A model generated the notes under the pieces. It was not told where the DNA came from, did no database searches, and saw only the letters and a program-made list of their open reading frames with translations. A program made the translations under genes and the position numbers. A stretch of 64,000 nucleotides of DNA. It comes from Paracoccus luteus. Its GTDB lineage: Bacteria; Pseudomonadota; Alphaproteobacteria; Rhodobacterales; Rhodobacteraceae. Of this stretch, positions 19,635 to 29,664 are shown one piece after another (position 1 is the stretch's first letter; each line of letters opens with the position of its first letter). The stretch covers positions 32,646 to 96,645 of the forward strand of contig NZ_SDEA01000011.1 of NCBI RefSeq assembly GCF_004522155.1, read 5' to 3'.

Positions 19635-22295
19635 ATGGCCAGCCTGAACGACATCCGCGCGACATTCCTGGATTTCTATGAACGGAACGGGCACGCCCGC
19701 GTCGACAGCTCGCCGCTGGTGCCGAGGAACGATCCGACGCTGATGTTCGCCAACTCGGGCATGGTGCAGTTCAAGAACCTGTTCACCGGGCTGGAAAAGC
19801 GCGACTATACCCGCGCGACCACGGCGCAGAAATGCGTGCGCGCGGGCGGCAAGCACAACGACCTGGACAACGTCGGCTATACCGCGCGCCACCACACGTT
19901 CTTTGAAATGCTGGGCAACTTCAGCTTTGGCGATTACTTCAAGGAACAGGCGATCCCCTATGCGTGGGAGCTGCTGACCAAGGATTTCGCCATCCCCAAG
20001 GACCGGCTGCTGGTCACCGTCTATCACACCGACGACGAGGCCGCGGAGATCTGGAAAAAGGTCGCGGGGCTGACCGACGACCGCATCATCCGCATCCCGA
20101 CCGACGACAACTTCTGGCGCATGGGCCCGACCGGGCCGTGCGGCCCCTGCACGGAAATCTTCTTCGACCACGGCCCGTCGATCCCCGGCGGCCCGCCCGG
20201 CAGCCCGGACGAGGACGGCGACCGCTTCATCGAGATCTGGAACCTCGTCTTCATGCAGTTCGAGCAGTTCGAGGACGGCAGCATGAAGCCGCTGCCGAAC
20301 CCGTCCATCGACACCGGCATGGGGCTGGAACGGATCGGCGCGCTGTTGCAGGGCAAGCACGACAACTATGACACCGACCTGATGCGGGCGCTGATCGAGG
20401 CCTCGGCCCATGCGACCAGCAGCGATCCCGACGGGCCGGGCAAGGTGCATCACCGGGTCATCGCGGACCATCTGCGGTCCACCAGCTTCCTGATCGCGGA
20501 CGGGGTGATGCCGTCGAACGAGGGGCGCGGCTATGTGCTGCGCCGGATCATGCGCCGCGCCATGCGCCACGCGCACATGCTGGGCGCGCAAGACCCGGTC
20601 ATGCACCGGCTGGTGCCCGCGCTGGTGCGCCAGATGGGCGCGGCCTATCCCGAGCTGGTGCGCGGCCAGGCCATGATCGAGGAAACCCTGCGCGGCGAGG
20701 AAGCGCGCTTCCGCCAGACGCTGGACCGCGGCCTGCGCCTGCTGGGGGATGAGCTTGGCCGCCTGCCCGAGGGCGCCGACCTGCCCGGCGAGACGGCGTT
20801 CAAGCTGTATGACACCTATGGCTTTCCGCTGGACCTGACGCAGGACGCGCTGCGCGAGCAGGGGCGCGGCGTCGAGGTCGCGGGCTTTGACGCCGCGATG
20901 GCGGAACAAAAGGCCAAGGCCCGCGCCGCCTGGGCCGGGACGGGCGAAACCAAGGACGCCGCGATCTGGTTCGAGATGGCCGACCGCTTCGGCGCGACCG
21001 AGTTCCTGGGCTATGACACCGAAACCGCCGAGGGCGCGATCCTGTCGCTGGTGATCGACGGGACCGAGGCCGAGACCGCGGCCGAGGGCCAGCAGGTCCA
21101 GATCGTCGTGAACCAGTCGCCGTTCTATGCCGAAAGCGGCGGGCAGGTGGGCGACACCGGGCTGATCAAGACCGAAACCGGGGCCGCGCGCGTCACCGAC
21201 ACGCGCAAATCCGGCAGCCTGTTCATCCACGTGGCCGAGGTGACGCTGGGCCAGATCACGCGCGGGCAGGGGGCCACGCTGTCGGTGGACAGCGACCGCC
21301 GCGGCAAGGTCCGGGCCAACCATTCCGCGACGCATCTGCTGAACGAGGCGCTGCGCGCCGCGCTGGGCGAGCATGTCGCGCAGAAAGGCAGCCTGAACGC
21401 CGACGACCGGCTGCGCTTCGACTTCAGCCACGGCAAGGCGCTGTCGGCCGACGAGCTTTCGCAGATCGAAGCCGAGGTGAACGCCATCATCCGCCAGAAC
21501 ACGCCGGTCGAAACCCGCGTGATGGCCCCGGACGACGCCCGCGCACTGGGCGCGCAGGCGCTGTTCGGCGAGAAATACGGCGACGAGGTGCGCGTCGTGT
21601 CGATGGGCCGCAAGCCGGGCGCGGGCAAGGGGTCGAACAACGACACTTATTCCATTGAACTCTGCGGCGGCACCCACGTCGCCCGCACCGGCGACATCGG
21701 GGCGTTCGTGCTGCTGGGCGACAGCGCGTCGGCGGCGGGCATCCGCCGGATCGAGGCGCTGACCGGCCCCGCCGCGCTGGCCCATCTGCGCGCCGCTGAG
21801 GGGCAACTGACCGAGATCGCCGTTCTTCTCAAGGCGCAGGCGGGCGACGTGGTGGACCGGGTGCGGGCGCTGGCGGACGAACGCAAGGCGCTGGCCAACG
21901 AGGTCGCGCAGCTGCGCCGCCAGCTGGCGATGGGCGGCGGCGGGACCGAGGCCGGGCCAAGGGAAATCGGCGGGCTGCAGCTGATTGCCCGCACCGTCAG
22001 CGGGGTTTCCGGCAAGGAACTGGGGGCGCTTGCCGACCAGATGCGCGGCGGGCTGACCCGCGGCGCGGTGGTCGTCATGGCCGAGGACAACGGCAAGGCC
22101 ACCGTCGCCGCCACCGTCACGCCCGATCTGGCCGACCGCCTCAGCGCCGTCGCGCTGGTGCAGGCCGCCGTGGCCGCGCTGGGCGGCAAGGGCGGCGGCG
22201 GGCGGCCGGACCGCGCGCAGGGCGGCGCGCCCTCGCTGGACGCCGCCGCCGCCGCCATCGCCGCTGTCGAACAGCTTGTAAGGGACGCCGCATGA
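19635..22295 (+). CDS. alaS: alanyl-tRNA synthetase
   Basis: 886-residue class II synthetase that charges and edits tRNA-Ala. N-terminal catalytic motifs are clear ([63 protein letters not shown]). The editing domain carries the zinc-binding motifs [12 protein letters not shown] (HxxxH) and [10 protein letters not shown], and the C-terminal DHHA1-type domain has the Gly-rich segment [15 protein letters not shown]. Length is normal. The next gene starts inside its stop codon (ATGA overlap). Confidence 0.97.
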   Translation: MASLNDIRATFLDFYERNGHARVDSSPLVPRNDPTLMFANSGMVQFKNLFTGLEKRDYTRATTAQKCVRAGGKHNDLDNVGYTARHHTFFEMLGNFSFGDYFKEQAIPYAWELLTKDFAIPKDRLLVTVYHTDDEAAEIWKKVAGLTDDRIIRIPTDDNFWRMGPTGPCGPCTEIFFDHGPSIPGGPPGSPDEDGDRFIEIWNLVFMQFEQFEDGSMKPLPNPSIDTGMGLERIGALLQGKHDNYDTDLMRALIEASAHATSSDPDGPGKVHHRVIADHLRSTSFLIADGVMPSNEGRGYVLRRIMRRAMRHAHMLGAQDPVMHRLVPALVRQMGAAYPELVRGQAMIEETLRGEEARFRQTLDRGLRLLGDELGRLPEGADLPGETAFKLYDTYGFPLDLTQDALREQGRGVEVAGFDAAMAEQKAKARAAWAGTGETKDAAIWFEMADRFGATEFLGYDTETAEGAILSLVIDGTEAETAAEGQQVQIVVNQSPFYAESGGQVGDTGLIKTETGAARVTDTRKSGSLFIHVAEVTLGQITRGQGATLSVDSDRRGKVRANHSATHLLNEALRAALGEHVAQKGSLNADDRLRFDFSHGKALSADELSQIEAEVNAIIRQNTPVETRVMAPDDARALGAQALFGEKYGDEVRVVSMGRKPGAGKGSNNDTYSIELCGGTHVARTGDIGAFVLLGDSASAAGIRRIEALTGPAALAHLRAAEGQLTEIAVLLKAQAGDVVDRVRALADERKALANEVAQLRRQLAMGGGGTEAGPREIGGLQLIARTVSGVSGKELGALADQMRGGLTRGAVVVMAEDNGKATVAATVTPDLADRLSAVALVQAAVAALGGKGGGGRPDRAQGGAPSLDAAAAAIAAVEQLVRDAA

Positions 22296-22591
22296 CCGCG
22301 CTGTGGATTGCCCATGTGACCGTGACCGACCCGGACCGCTATGCCCGCTATGCGGCGCTGGCGACCGGGGCCATCGCCGCGCATGGCGGCCAGTTCCTTG
22401 TCCGCTCGGGGGCGTATGTCCAGCTTGAGGGCAGCGACCGCGCCCGCAACGTCGTGGCGCGCTTTCCCAGCCTGCAGGCTGCCGAGGCGTGCTATCGCTC
22501 GGCGGAATACCAGGCGGCGCTGGACCACGCCCGGGGCGCTGCCGAACGCGACCTTGTGATCGTCGAAGAGAACGGCGACGGCACGAAATGA
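22292..22591 (+). CDS. DUF1330 family protein
   Basis: 99-residue protein of the dimeric alpha/beta-barrel type fold (DUF1330). Seen in the start [19 protein letters not shown], the GGQFLVRSG segment, the [24 protein letters not shown] block and the end ERDLVIVEE. The ATG overlaps the alaS stop (ATGA), so translation is coupled. The family has no established reaction; homologues resemble small monooxygenase or antibiotic-biosynthesis-monooxygenase folds. Confidence 0.9.
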   Translation: MTALWIAHVTVTDPDRYARYAALATGAIAAHGGQFLVRSGAYVQLEGSDRARNVVARFPSLQAAEACYRSAEYQAALDHARGAAERDLVIVEENGDGTK

Positions 22592-22651
22592 CGTGATCGG
22601 TCAAGCTTTGCCTGCTAGCCTGCGCGCAAAGCACAAGAAAAGGGACGGGGC

Positions 22652-23446
22652 ATGTGTCGCTGGGCGGCCTATATCGGCAGGCCGATCTATCTTGAGGACA
22701 TCGTCAGCCGGCCCGGCCATTCGCTGATCCGGCAAAGCCACGGCGCCACGCGCTGCCACACGGCGGTCAACGCGGACGGGTTCGGCATCGCCTGGTATGG
22801 CGACCGCGACGAACCCGGCCTTTACCGCGACGTGATGCCCGCGTGGTCCGACCCGAACCTGCGCAGCCTGACCGCGACGGTGAAATCGCATCTGTTCATG
22901 GCGCATGTCCGCGCCTCGACCGGGACCGCGACCAGCCGCAACAACTGCCATCCCTTTGCCGTCGGGCGCTGGTCGTTCATGCACAACGGCCAGTTCGGCG
23001 GCTATGACGGCTGGCGCCGCTCGGCCGAGGTGCTGATCCCGGACGAGATGTATCCGCACCGCAAGGGCGCGACCGACAGCGAGGCGCTGTTCCTTGCGGC
23101 GCTGGGCGACGGGCTGGACGCCGACCCCGCGGGCGCGCTGGCCCGCGCCACGGCCCGGTTCCAGGCGCTGGCGCTGGCGCGCGGGGCGGCCCCGCATGTG
23201 CGGCTGACCTGCGCGTTCTCGGACGGGCGCAGGCTATACGCGGCGCGCTATGCCTCGGACGACCAGGCGCCGTCGCTGTATCACCGCTGGTCCGACAGCC
23301 GTCACGGCTGCGCCGTCGTGTCCGAACCGCTCGAGGTCGAGCAGTCCGACTGGATCGAGGTGCCGCAGGGGTCGTTCTGCGTCTTCGACGGGGCCGAGGT
23401 GACGATCACGCCCTTTGCCCCCGCCGAACTGCGCGCGGCCGCCTGA
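22652..23446 (+). CDS. class II glutamine amidotransferase (YafJ/EgtC-like)
   Basis: 264-residue cytosolic amidotransferase domain protein. Catalytic Cys2 (MCRWAAYIG) would be exposed after Met removal; other landmarks are NADGFGIAWYG, FMAHVRASTGTATSRNNCHPFAVGRWSFMHNG and KGATDSEALFLAAL, as in YafJ-type proteins. It is a stand-alone glutaminase domain, so the acceptor is unknown; EgtC-type gamma-glutamyl hydrolases have the same layout, but no ergothioneine genes are nearby. Its start ATG follows AAAAGGGACGGGG. A dispersed repeat follows the stop. Confidence 0.9.
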   Translation: MCRWAAYIGRPIYLEDIVSRPGHSLIRQSHGATRCHTAVNADGFGIAWYGDRDEPGLYRDVMPAWSDPNLRSLTATVKSHLFMAHVRASTGTATSRNNCHPFAVGRWSFMHNGQFGGYDGWRRSAEVLIPDEMYPHRKGATDSEALFLAALGDGLDADPAGALARATARFQALALARGAAPHVRLTCAFSDGRRLYAARYASDDQAPSLYHRWSDSRHGCAVVSEPLEVEQSDWIEVPQGSFCVFDGAEVTITPFAPAELRAAA

Positions 23447-23479
23447 CGGCAGACAGCCCGATCCTGCGCCCGCTGTCCG

Positions 23480-23569
23480 GGCTTCTTCTTGGCGCAAATA
23501 CTCCGGGCTGCCGGGCGCACCCGTGGACCGTTTCAGCGAGGCAGGGGCCGGCAGGCCCAAAGGCTGGCC
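23480..23569 (-). repeat. dispersed intergenic repeat, copy B
   Basis: Inverse-orientation partner of the element at 11728-11830. The shared blocks, read on the minus strand, are GGCCAGCC, GGGCCTGCCGGCCCC, CCTCGCTGAAA, ACGGTCC, CGGCAGCCCGGAGTATTT and GCCAAGAAGAAGCC. The right arm of the hairpin present in copy A is missing, so this copy cannot fold the same way. It lies between the amidotransferase and the RlmI-like methyltransferase. Confidence 0.8.
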
Positions 23570-23662
23570 GCCGTCTTGCCCGCCACACCATGCCCGCGGC
23601 CGCGCCACGCCGCTTGTCCCACAAGCCGCGCTGTGCGACAGCCCGCCGCAAAGGAACCTGCG

Positions 23663-24880
23663 ATGACCCCAATCCCCGCCGACCCGCCCGCCGATCTTCC
23701 CGTCGTCCGGCTGCGCCCTAAGGCGAACGCCCGCGCCGTCCGCCACGGGTTCCCGTGGGTCTATGCCGATGAGCTGGTGATGGACCGCCGCACCGGCGCG
23801 CTGCCGCCCGGCAGCTTTGCCCGGCTCGAGGATGCCGAGCGCGGGTCGCTTGGCGTCGTCACCGTCAATCCGAAATCCCGCATCGTCGCGCGGGTGATGG
23901 ACGCGGACCCGGCCGCCCTGATCGACCGCGACTGGCTGGCGGCGCGCCTGCGGCGGGCGCTGGCGCTGCGCGAGCGGCTGTTCGACGCCCCGTTCTATCG
24001 GCTGATCCATGCCGAGGCCGACGGGTTGCCGGGCGTCATCATCGACCGTTTCGGCGATGCCGCGGTGATCCAGCCGAACGCCGCCTGGGCCGACCGGATG
24101 GCGGGTGATCTGGCCGCCGCGCTGGCGGATGCGACGGGCGTTGCGACCATCATCCTGAACGGCAGCGGCCGCGCGCGCGGCCTCGAGGGGCTGGACGACC
24201 GGACCGAGGTGCTGGCGGGCGGCCTGTCCGCGCCGGTGCCGGTGCCGATGAACGGCGCGATCTATATGGCGGACCTGCTGGGCGGGCAGAAGACCGGGCT
24301 GTTCTTCGACCAGCGGCTGAACCACGCCTTTGCCCAGCGGCTGGCGGCAGGCGCGCGGGTGCTGGACGTCTTCAGCCATGTCGGCGGCTTCGGGCTTGCG
24401 GCGCTGGCGGCCGGGGCGGCGCAGGCGACCTGCGTGGACGCCTCGGGCGCGGCGCTGGCGCTGACGCAGGCGGGGGCGCAGGCGATGGGCGCGGCGGACC
24501 GGCTGGCCACCCGCCAGGGCGACGCCTTTGCCCAGATGGAGGCGCTGGCGGCCGAAGGCGCGCAGTTCGACGTGGTGATCTGCGACCCGCCCGCCTTTGC
24601 GCCCGCCAAGCCCGCGCTGGACGCGGGGCTGCGCGCCTATGAACGCGTGGCCCGGCTGGCCGCGCCGCTGGTCGCGCCCGGCGGCTATCTGGGGCTGTGT
24701 TCGTGCAGCCACGCGGCCGATCTGTCGGCGTTCCGCAACGCCAGCGCCCGCGGCATCGGGCGGGGGGGTCGGCGGATGCAGCTGATCCACACCGGATTTG
24801 CCGGTCCCGACCACCCGATGCTGCCGCAACTGGCCGAAAGCGGATACCTCAAGGCGCTGTTCTTCCGGCTGGACGGATGA
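23663..24880 (+). CDS. class I SAM-dependent rRNA methyltransferase, RlmI-like
   Basis: 405-residue enzyme of the COG1092 type: an N-terminal PUA-like domain (RLRPKANARAVRHGFPWVYADEL), a central RlmI-like segment (residues about 100-190), then a Rossmann methyltransferase core with VLDVFSHVGGFGLAALAAGA (SAM loop), CVDASGAAL, and the catalytic-type motif DVVICDPPAFA. This family methylates cytosine in 23S rRNA (RlmI makes m5C1962 in E. coli); the exact target is inferred. Start ATG at 23663 has AAAGGA upstream. The PIN gene overlaps its stop (ATGA). Confidence 0.9.
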   Translation: MTPIPADPPADLPVVRLRPKANARAVRHGFPWVYADELVMDRRTGALPPGSFARLEDAERGSLGVVTVNPKSRIVARVMDADPAALIDRDWLAARLRRALALRERLFDAPFYRLIHAEADGLPGVIIDRFGDAAVIQPNAAWADRMAGDLAAALADATGVATIILNGSGRARGLEGLDDRTEVLAGGLSAPVPVPMNGAIYMADLLGGQKTGLFFDQRLNHAFAQRLAAGARVLDVFSHVGGFGLAALAAGAAQATCVDASGAALALTQAGAQAMGAADRLATRQGDAFAQMEALAAEGAQFDVVICDPPAFAPAKPALDAGLRAYERVARLAAPLVAPGGYLGLCSCSHAADLSAFRNASARGIGRGGRRMQLIHTGFAGPDHPMLPQLAESGYLKALFFRLDG

Positions 24881-25437
24881 AGGCGGTCCTGGACGCCTGC
24901 GTCCTTTACCCGACCGTCCTGCGCGAGATCCTGACCGGCGCGGCCGGGGCGGGGTTGTTCCAGCCGGTCTGGTCGGCCCGCATCCTTGGGGAATGGCGGC
25001 ACGCGGCTGCGCGGCTTGGCCCCGATCAGGTGGCCGTGGCAGGGGCCGAGATCGCGCTGCTGGCCAACCGTTTTCCCCGCGCCAGCGCCCGCGACGACGG
25101 CTGCGCGGCGATCGGGATCGACTGGCCCGACCCCGCCGACCGCCACGTGGCCGAGGCTGCGCTGGCCGCGGATGCGCCCCTGATCGTCACCGCCAACCTG
25201 CGCGATTTCCCCCGCCGCGCCACCGCCGCGCTGGGGCTGGCCGCCGTCCACCCGGATGCGTTCCTGACCGACCTGCACCGGGCGCACCCCGACGCCGTCG
25301 CGGCCATCGTCGCCGCATCGCATGCGCGGGCGCAGGCGATGGGCGGGCCGCTGGCCCTGCGCGACCTGATGGCGCGGGCGCGGCTGCCGCGTCTGGCCAA
25401 GGCGCTGGCCCGCGCCGGGACACCGCCCGCGCGATGA
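24877..25437 (+). CDS. PIN domain protein (RSP_2648-like)
   Basis: 186-residue protein with a PIN-type ribonuclease fold. The N-terminal strand MKAVLDACVLYP has the first acidic residue (Asp6), followed by GEWRH, then DPADRHVAEAAL and TANLRDFP, which carry the later acidic residues. The start overlaps the methyltransferase stop (ATGA). Rhodobacter homologues are annotated as the RSP_2648 family of PIN proteins. No antitoxin gene is next to it, so a toxin role is not supported; coupling to an rRNA methyltransferase gene hints at RNA metabolism. Confidence 0.85.
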   Translation: MKAVLDACVLYPTVLREILTGAAGAGLFQPVWSARILGEWRHAAARLGPDQVAVAGAEIALLANRFPRASARDDGCAAIGIDWPDPADRHVAEAALAADAPLIVTANLRDFPRRATAALGLAAVHPDAFLTDLHRAHPDAVAAIVAASHARAQAMGGPLALRDLMARARLPRLAKALARAGTPPAR

Positions 25438-25448
25438 GACCAACAGGC

Positions 25449-25477
25449 TTGCCGTTATCGCTAACATCTCCTAGCAC
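25449..25477 (+). promoter_or_regulatory. candidate zwf promoter with operator
   Basis: TTGCCG (25449-25454), 17-base spacer and TAGCAC (25472-25477) upstream of zwf. Between the boxes lies CGTTATCGCTAACA (25453-25466), which matches 12 of 14 positions of the palindrome TGTTAGCGCTAACA of LacI/GntR-type sugar regulators. Position between -35 and -10 would fit repression. Regulator identity is inference. Confidence 0.4.
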
Positions 25478-25502
25478 CGTCCCATCACGGACGGAGAACC
25501 TG

Positions 25503-26954
25503 ATGGTCTCGCGGCTTATCCGGGTCGATGATTTCGACCTTGTCATCTTCGGCGCGACGGGCGACCTCGCGCGCCGCAAGATCCTGCCGGGCCTGTTCCG
25601 GCGCCATGCCGCGGGCCAGTTTCCCGACGCCGCGCGCATCATCGGCGCCGCGCGCACGACGATGAGCGATGCCGAGTTCCGCGCAGATGCCGCCGCCGCC
25701 ATCGCCGAGTTCGACCCGGCGCGCGCCCAGGCGCCGGAACTGCCCGCCTTTCTGGACCGGCTGCACTATGTCCCGATCGATGCCACCGGCGACGATGGCT
25801 GGTCCGACCTTGCCGCGCTGATGCGCCCGGGCGCGATCCGCGCGTTCTATTTCTCGGTTGCGCCCAGCCTGTTCGGCGCCATCGCGGAACGGCTGGCGGG
25901 CCACGGCATCGCCGACGCCGACAGCCGCATCGTCGTGGAAAAGCCATTCGGCCGGGATCTCGAGTCCGCGCGGGCGCTGAACCAGACCTTGGCGCGGCAT
26001 TTCGACGAGGGGCAGATCTATCGGATCGACCATTATCTGGGCAAGGAAACCGTCCAGAACCTGATGGCCGTCCGGTTTGCGAACATGCTGTTCGAGCCGT
26101 TGTGGAACGCCCATTACATCGACCACGTCCAGATCACCGTGGCCGAAACGGTCGGCGTGGCCGGCCGGGGCGCCTATTACGATCAGTCCGGCGCGATCCG
26201 CGACATGATCCAGAACCATCTGATGCAGCTTGTCTGCCTGATCGCGATGGAGCCGCCTTACCACTTCGACCCCGCCGCGGTGCGGGACGAAAAGCTGAAG
26301 GTCATCCGCGCGCTCGAGCCGCTGGCGGCGGGCGACATCGTGCGCGGCCAGTATGTCGCAGAGGGCGCGATCCCCGGCTATCTCGACGACGTCGAAAACC
26401 CCGCCAGCCGCACGGAAAGCTTTGTCGCGCTCAAGCTGCGGATCGCGAACTGGCGCTGGCAGGGGGTGCCGTTCTATCTGCGCACCGGCAAGCGGCTGCG
26501 CGCCCGCACCAGCGAAATCGCGGTCGTCTTCCGCGAGCCGCCGCATTCCATCTTTGACCAGACCGGCCCCCACAAGCCGAACGAGCTTGTCATCCGGCTG
26601 CAACCGAACGAGGGCATGAACCTCAAGGTGATGATCAAGGAACCGGGGCCGGGCGGCATGCGGCTGGTGCAGGTGCCGCTGGACATGTCCTTCGCCGAGG
26701 CGCTGGGGCCCGAGGGCACCGACATGCCCGACGCCTATGAACGGCTGATCACCGACGTGATCCGGGGCAACCAGACGCTGTTCATGCGCGGCGACGAGGT
26801 CGAGGCCGCCTGGGCGTGGACCGACCCGATCATCGCCGCATGGGAAGGGGGGACGGCAAGGCCCGAACCCTATGACCCCGGAACCAGCGGCCCCGACGAG
26901 GCTTTGGGGCTGATGCACCGCGACGGCCGCCGCTGGCGCGAGATCAAGGCATGA
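25503..26954 (+). CDS. zwf: glucose-6-phosphate dehydrogenase
   Basis: 483-residue enzyme that oxidises glucose 6-phosphate to 6-phosphogluconolactone with NAD(P)+, the entry to the pentose phosphate and Entner-Doudoroff routes. Visible: the N-terminal dinucleotide loop VIFGATGDLARRKILPGLF, VVEKPFGRDLESA, and the active-site signature RIDHYLGKETVQNLMAVRF. Start ATG at 25503 follows GGAGAACCTG; the open frame upstream is Arg/Pro-rich and overlaps the PIN gene. It heads the zwf-pgl-pgi operon (7 bp gap to pgl). Confidence 0.97.
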   Translation: MVSRLIRVDDFDLVIFGATGDLARRKILPGLFRRHAAGQFPDAARIIGAARTTMSDAEFRADAAAAIAEFDPARAQAPELPAFLDRLHYVPIDATGDDGWSDLAALMRPGAIRAFYFSVAPSLFGAIAERLAGHGIADADSRIVVEKPFGRDLESARALNQTLARHFDEGQIYRIDHYLGKETVQNLMAVRFANMLFEPLWNAHYIDHVQITVAETVGVAGRGAYYDQSGAIRDMIQNHLMQLVCLIAMEPPYHFDPAAVRDEKLKVIRALEPLAAGDIVRGQYVAEGAIPGYLDDVENPASRTESFVALKLRIANWRWQGVPFYLRTGKRLRARTSEIAVVFREPPHSIFDQTGPHKPNELVIRLQPNEGMNLKVMIKEPGPGGMRLVQVPLDMSFAEALGPEGTDMPDAYERLITDVIRGNQTLFMRGDEVEAAWAWTDPIIAAWEGGTARPEPYDPGTSGPDEALGLMHRDGRRWREIKA

Positions 26955-26961
26955 GGGCGCG

Positions 26962-27630
26962 ATGAGGATCAACGAACACCCCGACCGCGAGGCGCTGACG
27001 CTGGCCGTCGCCCACGACATCGTCACCTCGCTGGGCATGGTGCTGCGCGCTCAGGACCGCGCCACCCTGTCGCTGCCCGGCGGATCGACGCCGGTGCCGG
27101 TGTTCAAGGCGCTGTCGGCGGCACCCTTGGACTGGGACCGCGTGACGATCATCCCCGGCGACGAACGCTGGGTTCCGTCCGACCACGCCCGGTCGAATGC
27201 GCGGCTGATCCGCCGTCATCTGCTGGAGGAGGGCGTGGCGGCCGACCTGATCGACCTTTACGACCCCGCGCTTGATCCCGACGCGGGCGCGGCGGCGGCG
27301 TCGGCCCGCGTCGCCGGCTTCCTGCCGCTGTCGGTCCTGCTGCTGGGCATGGGCGAGGACATGCACACCGCCAGCCTCTTTCCCGGCGCGCAGGGGCTGG
27401 CCGCGGCGCTGGCCGCCGACGCGGCCCCCGTGCTGCCGATCCGCAGCGACACGGCGGAGGAGCCGAGGGTGACGCTGACCCTGCCGGTGCTGAAAGGCGC
27501 GACCGAGGCGTTCCTGATGATCACCGGTCCCGAAAAGCGCGCGGCCCTTGAACGCGCCGCGGGCCTGTCGCCGGAACAGGCCCCCATCGCCGGGCTGCTC
27601 AGGGATCTGACGGTTCACTATGCCGACTGA
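26962..27630 (+). CDS. pgl: 6-phosphogluconolactonase (DevB type)
   Basis: 222-residue enzyme that hydrolyses 6-phosphogluconolactone from Zwf to 6-phosphogluconate. The glucosamine-6-phosphate isomerase-like fold is recognised from [28 protein letters not shown] [34 protein letters not shown] and the end of the domain [18 protein letters not shown]. It lies 7 bp after zwf, and pgi starts 11 bp before its stop, so the three are one operon. Confidence 0.95.
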   Translation: MRINEHPDREALTLAVAHDIVTSLGMVLRAQDRATLSLPGGSTPVPVFKALSAAPLDWDRVTIIPGDERWVPSDHARSNARLIRRHLLEEGVAADLIDLYDPALDPDAGAAAASARVAGFLPLSVLLLGMGEDMHTASLFPGAQGLAAALAADAAPVLPIRSDTAEEPRVTLTLPVLKGATEAFLMITGPEKRAALERAAGLSPEQAPIAGLLRDLTVHYAD

Positions 27631-29266
27631 CCGCGCCGCCGCGCCGAAAACCATCGGGGACGCCGCCTGGGACGCGCTGGCCGCCCACCGCGCCGCCACC
27701 GCCGGCCGGCGGATCGAGGCGCTGTTCGCCGCCGATCCCGACCGCGCCCACCGCATGACCACGCTGGCCGACGGGCTGGCGCTGGACTGGTCCAAGACCG
27801 CGATCGACGGGCGGGCGCGCGACCTGCTGCTGGCGCTGGCCGCGTGTGTTCCCGACCGCCGCGCCGCCATGTTCCGCGGCGACCGCATCAACCAGACCGA
27901 GGACCGCGCCGTCCTGCACACCGCCCTGCGCCGCGCGGGCGGGCCGGTGCCGTCCGACAGCTGCGACGTCATGCCCGAGGTGCTGGCGACCCGCGCCCGC
28001 ATGGCGGATTTCGCGCGCGCGGTGCGGTCAGGCGCGTTTCGGGGGCAGGGCGGGGCGATCACCGATGTCGTCAACATCGGCATCGGCGGGTCCGACCTTG
28101 GCCCGGTCATGGCGACGCTGGCGCTGGCGCCGTATCACGATGGGCCGCGGGTGCATTTCGTGTCCAACGTCGATGGCGCCGATATCGCCGACACGCTGCG
28201 CGGGCTGGACCCCGCGACGACGCTGGTGGTCGTGGCCTCCAAGACCTTCACCACCATCGAGACGATGACCAACGCCGCCACCGCGCGGGACTGGATGGCG
28301 CGCACCGTCGCCGATCCGGGCGCGCAGTTCGCCGCGCTGTCGTCGGACGGGGCGCGGACCGCGGAATGGGGCATCGACAGCTCTCGCGTGTTCGGCTTTG
28401 CCGACTGGGTGGGCGGGCGCTATTCGGTCTGGGGACCGATCGGGCTGTCGCTGATGCTGGCGATCGGGCCGGACGACTTTGCCGATTTCCTGGCGGGCGG
28501 CGCAGCGATGGACGCGCATTTCCAGACCGCGGCCCTGGACCGCAACATGCCGGTGATGCTGGCGCTGGTCGGCATCTGGCACCACCAGATCTGCGGCTAT
28601 CCGACCCGCGCGGTGCTGCCCTATGACAACCGGCTGCTGCGCCTGCCGGCCTATCTGCAACAGCTTGAGATGGAATCGAACGGCAAGCGCGTGGTGATGG
28701 ACGGGTCCGACCTGACCCGCCCGTCCGGCCCCGTTGTGTGGGGCGAGCCGGGGACCAACGGCCAGCACGCGTTCTATCAACTGATCCATCAGGGCACCGA
28801 GGTCGTCCCCTGCGAGTTCATCGTCGCCGCGCGCGGGCACGAACCCGACCTGGACCACCACCACCGCCTGCTGGTCGCCAACTGCCTGGCGCAAAGCCAG
28901 GCTCTGATGCGCGGCCGCTCGCTGGACGAGGCGCGCGCCCTGATGGCGGCGCGCGGCCTGACCGGACCCGAGGCGGAACGCCAGGCCCGCCACCGCGTCT
29001 TTCCCGGCAACCGCCCCTCGACCACCCTGCTGATCCCGCAGCTGACGCCGTTCACGCTGGGGCAGATCGTCGCGCTGTATGAACATCGCGTGTTCGTGGA
29101 AGGCGCGATCCTGGGGATCAACAGCTTTGACCAGTGGGGGGTCGAGCTGGGCAAGGAACTGGCGCTGCGCGTCGCGCCCCTGCTGGAAGGGGGGGCGACC
29201 GAGGGGCACGACGGTTCGACCCTCGCGCTGGCCCGGCGGGTGAGGGATCTGCGCGGCGACGCCTGA
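27620..29266 (+). CDS. pgi: glucose-6-phosphate isomerase
   Basis: 548-residue cytosolic enzyme interconverting glucose 6-phosphate and fructose 6-phosphate. Motifs: [48 protein letters not shown] (PGI signature 1), and the C-terminal [16 protein letters not shown] (signature 2). ATG at 27620 overlaps the end of pgl by 11 bp. Placing Pgi with Zwf and Pgl fits a metabolism that sends fructose 6-phosphate into the Entner-Doudoroff pathway; edd and eda are not in the window. Confidence 0.97.
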   Translation: MPTDRAAAPKTIGDAAWDALAAHRAATAGRRIEALFAADPDRAHRMTTLADGLALDWSKTAIDGRARDLLLALAACVPDRRAAMFRGDRINQTEDRAVLHTALRRAGGPVPSDSCDVMPEVLATRARMADFARAVRSGAFRGQGGAITDVVNIGIGGSDLGPVMATLALAPYHDGPRVHFVSNVDGADIADTLRGLDPATTLVVVASKTFTTIETMTNAATARDWMARTVADPGAQFAALSSDGARTAEWGIDSSRVFGFADWVGGRYSVWGPIGLSLMLAIGPDDFADFLAGGAAMDAHFQTAALDRNMPVMLALVGIWHHQICGYPTRAVLPYDNRLLRLPAYLQQLEMESNGKRVVMDGSDLTRPSGPVVWGEPGTNGQHAFYQLIHQGTEVVPCEFIVAARGHEPDLDHHHRLLVANCLAQSQALMRGRSLDEARALMAARGLTGPEAERQARHRVFPGNRPSTTLLIPQLTPFTLGQIVALYEHRVFVEGAILGINSFDQWGVELGKELALRVAPLLEGGATEGHDGSTLALARRVRDLRGDA

Positions 29267-29664
29267 GGCGGGGGGGCTGTGGGTGCAATGCGCCTGAGAC
29301 GGCCGGCTGCGACGGTCGGTCGGACGCGCGGGGATGGTGTGACCGCTGCGGCGCGATGGGTTCTGTGACCGAAGGGCGCGGCGGCCGCGCACCATCGCCG
29401 CCGGGCGCGAGGATGGCGGCATCGGGCAAGCAGCGGCTGTCGTCGCACGGTCATCGCCCCGCTGTCATCGCCGCGCGGTTGTCGTCGCCTGGCATCATCG
29501 CTGCGTCGCGCAGCGGAACGGTCGGGAGGTTATCGCGCTGGCCGCACGACCTGCGCGTGCGCGACCACCTCAGCCCACGAGAATGCCGCATCGCCGCCAG
29601 CGCGGCCGAACGGCCGGTCGGTCAGCGCGCAGGCGGCACGGGCCGCGCGCCTCTCGCGACCGAC
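29267..29664. repeat. 398 bp convergent gap with tandem remnants of the hydrolase 3' end
   Basis: No gene is supported. The right part is a degenerate tandem duplication: the stretch from about 29516 to 29600 is matched, with a period of 92-95 bp, by 29608 to about 29690, which includes the last codons of the hydrolase gene. Anchors are GAACGG (29516/29608), GCGACC (29561/29656) and CCCACGA (29574/29669), then CCGCAT in both. Left of it, 29440-29500 carries short imperfect GTCATCGC/GTCGTCGC repeats. The first unit therefore holds a decayed copy of the hydrolase tail. Confidence 0.65.

Noticed and set aside
24877..25437. VapC-type toxin of a toxin-antitoxin pair
   Set aside because: No antitoxin-sized reading frame is adjacent; neighbours are an rRNA methyltransferase and zwf.
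29267..29664. Long open frames across the pgi/hydrolase gap on both strands
   Set aside because: Arg/Pro/Ala-rich with no domain, and the region is explained better as degenerate non-coding repeats.
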